A DNA stretch of 64,000 nucleotides from Apricaphanius iberus (Eukaryota; Chordata; Actinopteri; Cyprinodontiformes; Aphaniidae): NCBI GenBank assembly GCA_028564705.1, contig JAPXFQ010002804.1, forward strand, positions 682,001-746,000, written 5' to 3'. Made by a program: the position numbers and the translations under genes. The notes beneath the pieces are model-generated. The model saw only the letters and a program-made list of their open reading frames with translations, made no database searches and was not told the DNA's origin. The first letter of the stretch is position 1. Each line of letters opens with the position of its first letter. Positions 1 to 9,780 of this stretch are shown piece by piece.

Positions 1-966
1 ACAACACCTAGCCACTGGTTCAGATACGTGGATGACACATGGGTTAAAATCAAAACCAAAGAGGTGCAAGCCTTTACTGAACACATAAACTCAGTGGACA
101 GAAACATCAAATTCACCAGAGAAGATGTCAAGGACAATAGTTTGCCCTTTTTAGATTGTGTCGTCCAGAGGAGAAAGGACAGAAGGCTCCACATTGGGGT
201 ATACAGAAAACCCACACACACAGACCAATACCTACTTTTTGACTCACACCACCCACTGGAACACAAGCTTAGTGTTATCAGGACCCTGCAACACAGAGCT
301 GATAACATACCCACCAGCTCACAGGCCCAAGGGGAAGAACGCAAGCACGTGAGAGACACCCTCACAACTTGTGGTTACCCCAGCTGGACTTTTGTGAAAA
401 CTGCAGCTAATTCCAGAAGGAAAGCCAACAAAGTGGTTGAAAAAGAAAAAGAAAACAAACGAAACAATGTAGTCATTCCATATGTGTCTGGGATTTCTGA
501 AAAACTCAGGAGGATTTTTAACAAACACAGTATCCCTGTGTATTTCAAACCCAGCAACACACTCAGACAGAGACTAGTACATCCCAAGGACAGAACACCA
601 CACACACACAAAAGCAACCTGGTGTATGCAATCCAATGCAATGAAGAATGCAAGGACCTCTACATTGGTGAAACCAAACAACCACTGTACAAACGCATGG
701 CCCAACACAGGAGAGCTAACTCCTCAGGCATGGACTCTGCTGTTCATTTACATCTCAAGGAGAAAGCTCACTCCTTTGAGGACAGCAATGTCCAGATATT
801 AGACAGAGAGGACAGATGGTTTGAAAGAGGAGTAAAAGAAGCCATCTATGTAAAAGTAGAGAAACCATCGCTAAACAGAGGAGGAGGCCTGAGACATCAC
901 CTATCTCCAATTTACAATGCTGCCCTTTCATCCCTCCCTAGAAGATTCAAACAAATTAGCCTCTAA
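1..966 (+). CDS. Penelope-like element polyprotein, 3' part (reverse transcriptase end plus GIY-YIG endonuclease)
   Basis: The reading frame is open from base 1, so the gene begins outside the window. It enters at the reverse-transcriptase active site: FRYVDDTW (about nt 19-42) is the palm YVDD box. The middle is a basic linker. The C-terminal third carries a GIY-YIG nuclease signature, with NLVYAIQC near nt 616-639 and DLYIGETKQPLYKRMAQHR near nt 655-711, then a conserved tail (HLSPIYNAALSSLPRRF) and stop at 964-966. RT followed by C-terminal GIY-YIG is the defining order of endonuclease-bearing Penelope-like elements (Neptune/Poseidon/Penelope group). The visible part has no stop or frameshift in about 320 codons, so this copy may be young or intact. 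It lies on the plus strand, antisense to trappc9. The clade within the PLEs is not determined. Confidence 0.9.
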   Translation, partial: TTPSHWFRYVDDTWVKIKTKEVQAFTEHINSVDRNIKFTREDVKDNSLPFLDCVVQRRKDRRLHIGVYRKPTHTDQYLLFDSHHPLEHKLSVIRTLQHRADNIPTSSQAQGEERKHVRDTLTTCGYPSWTFVKTAANSRRKANKVVEKEKENKRNNVVIPYVSGISEKLRRIFNKHSIPVYFKPSNTLRQRLVHPKDRTPHTHKSNLVYAIQCNEECKDLYIGETKQPLYKRMAQHRRANSSGMDSAVHLHLKEKAHSFEDSNVQILDREDRWFERGVKEAIYVKVEKPSLNRGGGLRHHLSPIYNAALSSLPRRFKQISL

Positions 967-1325
967 TAACAGAAACAACTGTGACTCCAACGACTGTCGT
1001 TATAACACAATAGGGCACTAATGAAGCCGAAACCTAACCTCCACCAATAGGCGGCACGCCAACGACCGTCGTTAAGACATGGAGCACAAAGGATCCAATG
1101 ACATAATGATTCTTGTTCAAGAGGTTAAATAGCTGAGTCTCCACACCAGTTAGTTGGACCAGTCCCAGCCTGGTCAGCAGCGAGCATGAACTGATGAAGC
1201 CTCTTGGATAAGAGGTGAAACGTCTTCCAAGACAAATTACCAAGTCCAGTTGCGTTTGATTGAAATTTCCTTGAGATAACCATGACCTGGATGAATGAGA
1301 ATATTCACAAGCTTTCAAATAAACA
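967..1325 (+). mobile_element. 3' non-coding tail of the Penelope-like element
   Basis: This stretch follows the PLE stop codon directly. It holds a hammerhead-like motif (1188-1227) and a 76-bp segment (1234-1309) that recurs exactly, in reverse complement, at 58684-58759. It includes two near-repeats around CAACGACnGTCGTTA (about 989-1003 and 1060-1075). The exact 3' end of the element is not visible; the repeated part stops at 1309, and AT-rich unique-looking DNA begins around 1325. Confidence 0.7.
1188..1227 (+). ncRNA. Hammerhead-ribozyme-like motif in the PLE tail
   Basis: The order of core elements matches a type I hammerhead. GAA (1188-1190) could pair with TTC (1225-1227) as the start of stem I. 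CTGATGA (1191-1197) fits the invariant CUGANGA box. GCCTCTT and AAGAGGT form stem II around a GGAT loop. GAAA (1217-1220) is the second core box, followed by CGTC, whose GTC (1222-1224) would be the cleavage triplet. Stem III would be only the self-complementary ACGT, so the motif might work as a dimer, as proposed for other short-stem-III hammerheads. Hammerheads are known from Penelope-like elements. Activity is inferred, not shown. Confidence 0.55.
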
Positions 1326-3500
1326 ATAAGACTCAGACTCAGTACAACATATACGGTCTCTACCTAACCAAATATTGATACTTCATTCTTTAATATTATT
1401 TTTAATTTAAAAATTACTAATGAAAAGAACATCAGCATCATGACACTGAATGAATTTGAACAAAAACACGGACATACCAGAAGGCAACAATCACCTCACA
1501 ACAGGTAGCATGAACATTAATTAAGGAAACCCCAATAAGTTCAGAGAACTCAAAATTTATGAGGAAACGGATTACATTATAATTTTTGAGTTAGCTTACT
1601 TATAAAATATAAGTTAATCACATCCTAAAAAATGTGAATTGGATAAAATCAAATTATTTAACTAACTTAAAATCTAGTAGTTAACTAACTTATACAATTT
1701 TATTTCAGTAAACTAGCATATTCTAATTTTTTACATTGTGTACATTTATTTAAATAGCTCAAATGCTATAACTTAAAAAAAACCTCTAAATTGACCTATT
1801 GAACACTAAATCATAAGACCTGCATTTCCATAGCACATTTTCAGTCAGAAGAATACGTTGTTGTTTTTTTTAATCATATTCAGTAATACACACTGATGGT
1901 GATAGGCAGCTTTGTAGCCACAGCTGCCCTGGAGCAGAGGGATAAAAGTGAAGCTGCCATTCTATCTGCACTGCCAAACATCATCAGCAGGTGCAGCTGA
2001 AGAAGTGTCGTGCCAAAGGACACAGCAAATGACACAGATAGACCAAGGGTTTTAATTGGTAACCCACTGGTTATGTCACAACCCCCTACCACCTGTACCA
2101 TGGTTGCAAACAACTCTTCATACTCAGTGACCCCCCTGCCCGAATGAACACAGTCACAGGCCTGACATGTTATCATGTCTCTTTACTCAATTTTTGATAC
2201 AAAGATTTCATTAACTCACAATCTTTAATTCCATTAAACATACAACTACAGTAGCAGTTGAATCTGGAATAAATTTTAAGATGGCTTTGACTTGGTAGCT
2301 ACTTTTGAGTTCATTGTACTTTTCAGGTTTACAGTGTAGTGTTGTACTAAAACATTTTCTATTACAATAGCAGCTCACATTTTCCTTGACACTGTTTAAC
2401 ATTTTCTTTTATAATATCCAGTGCGAGTTACGAGCTGACTGGAAATTGAGTGAGGACATAGAAAAGCTGATAAGTATTAGCTCTATTATTGCTGAGGGTT
2501 CTGGCACAGAAAGTTCACGGTCGATCGAGCACAAAAAAGGGTTGCTATTTTTTTTTTTCATCCAACAATCCAGGTTCAGTTATTTTTCCCAAAACTTTTG
2601 TTTGGATGTCAATGAGAGGACCAAATGCAACAGAATGCAGAAAGGCACTGATTGAAATGTGATTGTGTTATCATTCAGGTAAATGAACCAGGAGTATCAG
2701 CAGTTCAATATAAGTATTGTGTATGATTGGAGTTTTCTGATTGTAAATCTTTATGATAAGTTGGTTTTCTTTTAGAAATGCTTCTTTTATTTGTAATCTA
2801 AAGTAGAGCCGTCATTTCTGATCTCTACAGCTCTTCTTTAAATTTCCCTTATGTTTTTAACATCTTGCAGAAGTTGGCAACTGAACATTCAGTTGAGGTT
2901 GTTTTTTTTTCAGGAGATTGCCCTGGGCTCTCCCAGAATTCCAGCAGCTTTCTTTCCATCCTTTCTACTAATATTAAGATATTCCAAATTTCCATAAAAC
3001 CAATCCCTAGATTAACAAGCAAGTACAGATCCACCATCTTAGAAAACTTTACAGATACACAGATTGTAATCTGAACAAAATGCTAAGTAGTCTTTAGATT
3101 AACCCAAACTAATTGTTTGTAACAGAACTACACTGAGAAAGGTCAAACAATTTTTTTTTAAGTCACACCCACTCGGAGTTTTGGATGAAAAATGGGACCA
3201 AAATTTGACCTCTTGCTTCTCAGCCATATACTGCAGAGGAGGAAATCAAGTGATATCTGATTTTTTTTTTAAATCTATAATAATACGAAGATACGGACAG
3301 ATCGATGTTTCTACAACATTGATAAGCATTTGTGAAAATATATGCAGGTTTAAAAAGCTATTTAAAATTTGACATACCCATGTGTAATGTTTACTTTAAA
3401 AGTGAAAAACCTGCTGTTTTAAGTGTCCAGTCAGGATGGTTCTTGAATCATGCAAAGGGACCAGAGCATCTCAATGATTTACAAGGGTTTAATGATATTA
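1326..3500. other. AT-rich non-coding stretch, probably trappc9 intron
   Basis: I see no coding exon, RNA gene or recognisable mobile element here. The few open frames are short, AT-driven and lack family motifs. By position it lies inside the large intron that follows trappc9 exon 19556-19413. Confidence 0.4.
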
Positions 3501-3519
3501 TTTTAAGAGCCAGCAGCTC

Positions 3520-3690
3520 ATCCTCATTTGTCCAGTAACCACTGGGTCGCCAGTTCAAAACCTTGCTCCGTCGGTCTCAGTCGCTTTGCCATTGTGTCCT
3601 CGGGCAAGACACCAACTTTGCCTGCTGGTGGTGGTCGGAGGGTCAAGTGAGACCAATCAAGTGGCAGCCCGCCCACAATTATACATCATG
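3520..3690 (+). repeat. Degenerate SINE-like repeat (copy 1)
   Basis: It contains a decayed tRNA-type B-box-like segment (CAGTTCAAAACC, about 3551) followed by a body with CCTCGGGCAAGACACC and CCTGCTGGTGGTGGTCGGAG. The same body occurs on the opposite strand at about 8283-8470. Two diverged copies in opposite orientation support an interspersed repeat. The tRNA head is too eroded to name a parent tRNA, and ends and target duplication were not resolved. Confidence 0.5.
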
Positions 3691-3924
3691 GCCAACCTAC
3701 CCCCTCCCAACTTATTTCAGGCAGGTTTCTTCCCATGCTTATGCAAGCAGGGATGTGTTGGTGAAACACCTCACTCTGTTATCAAAGAACCAGGGATCAC
3801 ATTAAGTAACCCAACGTTCTTTTTCTAACTTTGCTTGGTATTTCACTATGGGACCTATAGCCCTCTCACGAACTGCATGTACATTGCATGCTGGCCCCGA
3901 AGCCATACGTGGCAGCCGACCTAA

Positions 3925-4520
3925 TCTGGGCCTCAGGTGGATCCTGACATCCCCACTTCAAGCACTTTGTGTGCAAGTGATGAACGGGCCACATCAGGCC
4001 TGTAAAACCTCACAAATTTATGTGGAGTCACCCAGCTGGCAGCCGCGCAGATGTCCTGAACTGACACCCCTCGGAACAAAGCCCAGGAAGTGGCTACGCT
4101 CCTGGTAGAAGGGGTCCTCACGCCTCTGGGGACTCAGAGCCTGCACACTTATACGCCATAGTTAAAGCCTCGACAATTCAGTGCACTAACCTTTGACGGG
4201 AGATAGGTTTGCCCATATGGGTCGTGCTCCAAAACATACAGAAGTTCAGCTCTTCAAACACCAGCTTTCCTATTAACATAAGTCCTGAAAGTTCTTACCG
4301 GACATAAGCAATTAAGCTTCTGTCCATCCGATGAAGAGAACGGAGGTGGATGGAATGCTAGTAGTTCTACCTTTGAACACCTGTAGGATGACTCCATCAC
4401 CTTGGGCACAAAAGCAGGATTGGGCGTCACACACACCTTGGAGAGCCCAGGAGCCCACTGTAAAAAGGCAGGACTGATAGACAGCGCATGTAAATCACTA
4501 ATGCTGCGTTCACACCGCCC
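3925..4520 (-). pseudogene. DIRS-type tyrosine recombinase remnant
   Basis: Reading the minus strand from about 4520 to 3925 gives three broken pieces that fit the catalytic part of a DIRS-family tyrosine recombinase: one with LSISPAFLQWAPGLSKV and NPAFVPKVM, one with GKPISRQRLVH followed by EALTMAYK, and a C-terminal one with STRSVATSWALFRGVSVQ, ICAAASWVTPHKFVRFYRPDV. The STRSVATSWA and SWVTPHKFVRFYRPD segments match the region around the conserved HxxR and the terminal catalytic Tyr (FVRFY). The His of HSTRG is absent (PSTRS) and pieces are joined by frameshifts or a stop, so it is dead. The RT/RNase H part and the split repeats typical of DIRS elements are not seen. Confidence 0.75.
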
Positions 4521-4740
4521 CAAACGGCAGCGTCAGTTGCGGCAAGATTACATGTAAAGTCTATGGTAGAGTACGTCGGAGGTCCGTCAAAGGCTCTGCG
4601 GTGCGTTGTGTACGTTGGCTCCGTCAACTTCACTTGCATTTGCAATGAATTTGTAATGATACAGATTCTTAAACGCATGCATGTCGGAGTCATTAACGTG
4701 GAAGGGGAGAGCTCAGTGTCAGGGTAAGTTGCGAAAAACT
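4500..4740. repeat. Possible MITE-like repeat fragment
   Basis: It starts with GCTGCGTTCACACCGCCCC, wording typical of terminal parts of short non-autonomous DNA elements in fish, and runs through a GC-richer patch. No matching inverted end or target duplication could be paired, so the limits are approximate. Confidence 0.3.
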
Positions 4741-5705
4741 GTTACTTTTTAAGAGAGGAATCGTAGTGTCTTGGCAAGAGAAGTCTGTAGGAGTTTGGTG
4801 CATTTCTACTCGCCATCCAGCTCATCAAACATGGCAAGACATACGAAAAGTGAGCAAAATGCATTAGCTACACTTATCGACAGTGCAGATTATGTTGCTA
4901 TTTATTTTAGCTGTTTTATCTGCAAGCTATGATTACCTTGTCAGGTATTTTGTTATACATGACAGTGGAGAATGTGTGAGTTAGGCCTATTGTGCTACTT
5001 GTTTTTAAGTTGATTTATTGCAACTTTGTCATTTAAGAACTTTAATAAAGCATAGCCATTTAAAGCTATTTTTTTTATTCTTTATTATTGGATATTTCAA
5101 CAGCTGTAGGATATTTGAGAGCATGTTGTGATGTTTTGATGTAGATTTTAATGTTAATTTGTGATGTTTCTAATAGCTCAGGTCACTTTTACACAACAAA
5201 AATACCTCTTTATGTTGGTAATATGGCACATTTGTCCTTACAGCACTTTAATGAAGTAAAGCCATTTAAAACTGTTTCATTTATTGTTTATTATTTAATA
5301 TTTCAACAGCCGTAAGACATTTGAGTTGATAGAATGTTGTTTTGCATGCTATTGTACAGTTTTCCAATGTTCTGTTGTTAGATAAAGTGATGGACGGAAA
5401 AAAAATTCCATAGCACTTTTAAAAATGTTCCCGCTAATCCGATTAATCGAGACGAGACCTTATCAGATTTATCTAAGATCCAAATAGTTGTTTGTTGCAG
5501 CCCTATCTGGAAGCAAGATTAGTGACCTTCTCAGTAGCAATTACTTTGCTCTAAGTGTCAATAAGACTAAGTAAGTAAACATAGCTCAACCTGATTCATA
5601 TCCAAGATTTATACAAGGAGCCTTGCTAAGCTGCTGTATGGATAGGAGGACTTTTCTGGTCTTCTATCACAGTCCCCTTAGGGTAGCTTTTTATTTTTAG
5701 GACTT
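4741..5705. other. AT-rich non-coding stretch with a hAT-like end
   Basis: There is no coding content. Around 5430-5506 the text CCGATTAATCGAGACGAGAC and GTTTGTTGCAGCCCTA resembles one end of a hAT-like non-autonomous element, but I could not find its partner end. Two similar AT-rich segments (near 5035-5105 and 5245-5325, both with AATAAAG/CATAGCCATTTAAAGC-type text) look like a short local duplication. Confidence 0.35.
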
Positions 5706-5715
5706 ACCCAGAAAT

Positions 5716-6856
5716 AGGGCTGGACGATAGAACATATCGATTAAAAAAATAGTCATTTATTGATATCGATAATTATCGATAAAAAATCCCATAATGTAAA
5801 AAATATATTCTAGGTGCCTCCCCTGTCATTTTGTTAATCTTTAATAAACTAATATTAACCAAGAATTAAATTAATTACATTTTCAAACACTTCTTTTTAA
5901 TCATAAGTTTGTAAGACACAGAAACAAACCAAGAGACCTGAGTAACATCAGTAAATACAAAGACAATTAATATTATTAACCATTATATTATATATATTTT
6001 TTAATCATGTTAGTAATTTAAATCAAATGCTCATTTTTATGCGTTTTAATCTTTTAAACATTTGATGACACTTTATAATATTAATAGCTGAAACCCTTGG
6101 TTTAGTTTGTCAATAAAGCTTTTTCAAATTCCCGTCAGCTCTTCAGCTGTAGGCTAAAGCTAAAGCTAACTAGCTACTCACCAGTGTTGATGGGCTCCAA
6201 CACTGCAGCTCAGTCACTGAGAGCCGAAGCCAGCAGGTCTATCCAACCGCTGTTGTGTTTTTTAAAGCGTTTTTTCCCCTCTGAGGACCGGGAGCAGAAC
6301 CGAGGGGAGATTTTAACAGCCACAGATGTTAGCAAAGCGACGCGACTTGGGTAAGTTTCCTGTGTCTCTCTGTAAGAGATTAGTAGCGAGCTGGAGAGGG
6401 GAGTCCTGCTTAAAACAGCTGATCATTGTTTCATTTCGTTCATTATTGCTACGTTTAGTGTTTTAGTGCGTGGAGGATCAGTTCAAAACAGAACGTAACC
6501 TTTACCACTGAAACATTTATCCGGAACAACGTCCTCCGCTGCTGCCTTGTTGTGACGTCTGAGCGCAGCAAAACTACGGTGAACGTTCAATGAAAATTAT
6601 TTTTCACCTCAAATTATTTCATCCATTTGTGGTTTGAAAGGAGAGAGTGTGGCTGACAGAGCTGCGTGGGTCATTGTTATAATTCGTTTGGAGTAAGTAA
6701 TGATTGTTGTGTTAAGCTGCCTGATGGGGTATTATGAAAAAAATTAGGGACAACTTTTTTTTCTATTGAACTTTTTTATCGACCCCTTTTTTTTTTTCTA
6801 TCGCACCAGACGTCTATCGATCAACATATATTGCTATTGAATTATCGTCCCGCCCT
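5716..6856. mobile_element. Non-autonomous DNA transposon with TIRs and a 10-bp target duplication
   Basis: The left end reads AGGGCTGGACGATA and the reverse complement of the right end reads AGGGCGGGACGATA, so the terminal inverted repeats match at 13 of 14 bases. The flanks 5706-5715 and 6857-6866 are both ACCCAGAAAT, a perfect 10-bp direct repeat. Subterminal sequence is rich in ATCGAT/TATCGAT. The centre (6130-6700) is GC-richer. No transposase frame is visible. A 10-bp duplication is longer than the 8 bp usual for hAT and closer to Mutator-like elements, so the superfamily is open. Confidence 0.75.
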
Positions 6857-6866
6857 ACCCAGAAAT

Positions 6867-8280
6867 ACATTTTTTCATTGTTTTGTCAGAAATGTTTCTT
6901 TTAAAATTGCTACTGGAGCAATGAGAAAAGCTAAATACTTATTTTTGCAGTATTACCACCACCAAATCCACCATCAGTGATTTCTCCAACTGACACCACC
7001 TTACAGAGCCGCTGCAGAGAGACAAGTCCCCCTCCTATAGCACATAACAAGCTTAATATTTTGGGAAAAATAGTTTTGTCTGCCACTGTTACACCACTCC
7101 AGAATGAGAACACTAAAATCTGCATCTAGCTGTATGGCTGACAAATTCCTGAGTTCGGTCATGAAGCAATCAGTCTTGCTAATCTAATTTTTCCCAGCTT
7201 GTTAAACCATCAGGATTTCAAAATGAACAAGAAGTCATACTTATCTACTGAGTTTCTCAATCTTTTTAAGGACACGAACAGATCATCTTAAAGTTTCACG
7301 GTCACAAACTTCTTCTCCCGAAATACTATATGCTATTAGTGATAGGGTATCGGTACTGCAAAGACAAGTACATTGTGAGTTTCACTGAAATTAGACTTCA
7401 AGCAAAACTCAAATCAACATATAAATCAGCAACAACAAACTCAAAAAATAAACACTAAACAAATCCACAAATTACAACCACAGTCTAAAAGATACTTCTA
7501 CTAACAATCACACACTTTCTGCAGTGATGGACTCTCTTGTTTGAGAGAAGCAGGTAATCAACCTCATATGCCTTCCCACTGTGCTGGACTAGAAAAATTG
7601 TGTGAAAGTGTAGGGGTGCCATGCAAGCCCCAAAATAAAGAAATGTTATAATGCTAAGACCTTATTCAACTAACAATACCTTTTCTATAACAAAGATATA
7701 TTCTGAAAATACACATTTTTAAATGGGTGAAAAATCAAATTTGTTATGGCCATGTACATATTTATACAATTAATGTTAAACCCTTTTTATGTTCTTACAT
7801 AATGATTGCTATGTAATAATGAAATTTGTTTTTCTAATGATTAAACTTTGCCAGAGTCCAAGCTGTTGAAAAATTATGCTTTCAATTGACTATTTAGTTC
7901 CACTGTCAATCGCTCATCCATGATCTTTAATTTCAGATCATGGCCAAAGAGAAAACATTTTTTAATTTTGTTACACAGGGAGTGTAATAATGTCTGGTTT
8001 ACATAAACATCAATAATTACAATCGATATTTTACCTTTAATATATTCGTTAATGAAGTTTATGAAAAGTTTGGGGCACCATTCCCTTAAGGAACATTGTA
8101 CCAGACACACTCTTCGGAAAAAATGAATTTGAACGTAGTCAATCATTACATACACGATGGAATAAGCAGAGACGGCTTCTCTTTACAATATGAGTTTATA
8201 TTTATAAAATAGATTACCCTTACAGGCAACACATTTAGTCAATAAATCCCGATTATTCCACAAGCATGCAAACTTCAACT
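6867..8280. other. Non-coding stretch, nothing recognised
   Basis: AT-rich sequence without exons, RNA genes or identifiable repeats. The open frame at 8155-7874 on the minus strand has no family features. Confidence 0.35.
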
Positions 8281-8282
8281 AA

Positions 8283-8470
8283 TTAACGGATCTTAGAAAA
8301 TGGATAGTATGGATATGATGGTGGCAAGCTAAATAGTAGACACAGCTGCTCTGGTGCACACTGACAGACGCAAGGCTGTTGAACATTGGTGCCAACAGAC
8401 CCTCTGACCACCAACAGCAGGCAAGGTGGGTGAAGTGTCTTCATATTGTGGGTGAAAGACTCTCCGCCCG
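8283..8470 (-). repeat. Degenerate SINE-like repeat (copy 2)
   Basis: The minus strand carries CTTCACCCACCTTGCCTGCT, then GTTGGTGGTCAGAGGGTC and GCACCAGAGCAGCTGTGTCT. The first part matches the body of the plus-strand repeat at 3520-3690. The head is not recognisable here. Confidence 0.5.
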
Positions 8471-9780
8471 GCCAAATCAAACTGGCGCACCGCTCTCTTT
8501 CTCTCTTCCCCTGGTCGATCAAGTACTGGGGCCGAGCTTAGATAAGTCCTCTACACTGAATGGTCAGAATACCAGTTGACCAACCCCACAGCAGCTCTCC
8601 TCCAATCTGACGGATGCCCAGAACAATAGGATGAGCAAGACACCAGACCGAATTGCTTGAAATCTCGTTGCTTGGTATCTCTGAGCAGGAAGAGATTTCT
8701 TCCTCTCTGATTGCTGCTTCCACAAGCACGGGTTTAAAGGGGGACTGGGTCCAAAATCCTGATACGGTGCTGGACACACTCGTCTTAACCCTCCGTTGCC
8801 GCTAGCAAACCTTCCCCGAGCTTTGATTGGCCGTCGAAGCACCAGCTGTATCACTCTTCCCTTTTTCAACCACGAATGCACTGAATCTCCCTCTCCCTTT
8901 TTTTCACCGCGTTTTTCTGTCACAACCAAAGGATTTACTTTTCTGCGATCAACCCCTTCGAGACAGTTCAAAGTGAGGTCGTTCTAATTATTTGAAAGTC
9001 TGGGTGGAGCAATTCTAGGATTTTTCTCCATGCATGCATGCTTTTATAAACGTTCCATTAATCAGAGTTGTGTTGAAGTTTACTGTGTTTTTCTGACTAA
9101 ACTGAGTTTTTGATTGTGGGCCATTTGTATTGAAGTCACTGTGTGTGTCTTTTATTAGTAAACAAGCTGTGTTGATTGTGTGTTTGTATCTTGCTTTGAC
9201 TTGGTTTGAAGCCTCAAACCGATGTGCTCCTGAGTGACGGGCAAAGCCGAACTTAGCGTCTGTTAACCCTTTGTTCAATCCATGACCATTAAATTCAGAG
9301 CTCTTTGTTAGCTGAAGGCTAGTTTCAGTGATAAGCGTCATGTGGTCTCTTTGTTTCAAAGAGACCCCGAGGTACATCGCCCAGGTAATAAAACCCCCAC
9401 CGTTCGGCATTTTGCCCATTCGCATGCGTACATTGCCCCCCTCTACTGTGTTTTACGACCTACGCACGTCCAGGAAGGTCCCCGTAACATGGCCTTCACA
9501 CTTTCCGGTCGGCGTCGATGTTTGTAGTTTTGTTTACGTAGCAGGTAGCTTTAGCCACTTAGCTTAGAAGTCAACAGAATCGAATTAGCTGAGATAGAAC
9601 TCAGGTTGTTGTTTGGTATGATAGTTAGTTAATAAATTTGTTAAATTGAATCAAGTTTTTGTTTCCTTTGAGTGTGTGTTTGATTCATTGGAAAGGGCTT
9701 ACCCTTTGTTAACTCTGATAAATATCTATTTACTGGTTTAAACCGGTTGGTGCCCTGTTTAAATAAATAATATAAAAGAA
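8471..9780. other. GC-richer segment of unclear origin
   Basis: This stretch is less AT-rich than its surroundings. It has a minus-strand open frame (8971-8564) without recognisable motifs, and an AATAAA-like stretch near 9630. It could be part of an LTR or a non-autonomous element, but I could not pair terminal repeats or find a coding domain, so it is left unassigned. Confidence 0.3.

Noticed and set aside
8564..8971. 135-codon minus-strand open frame
   Set aside because: Low-complexity, Arg/Lys-rich, no motif; the region has the look of a repeat or LTR fragment rather than a gene.
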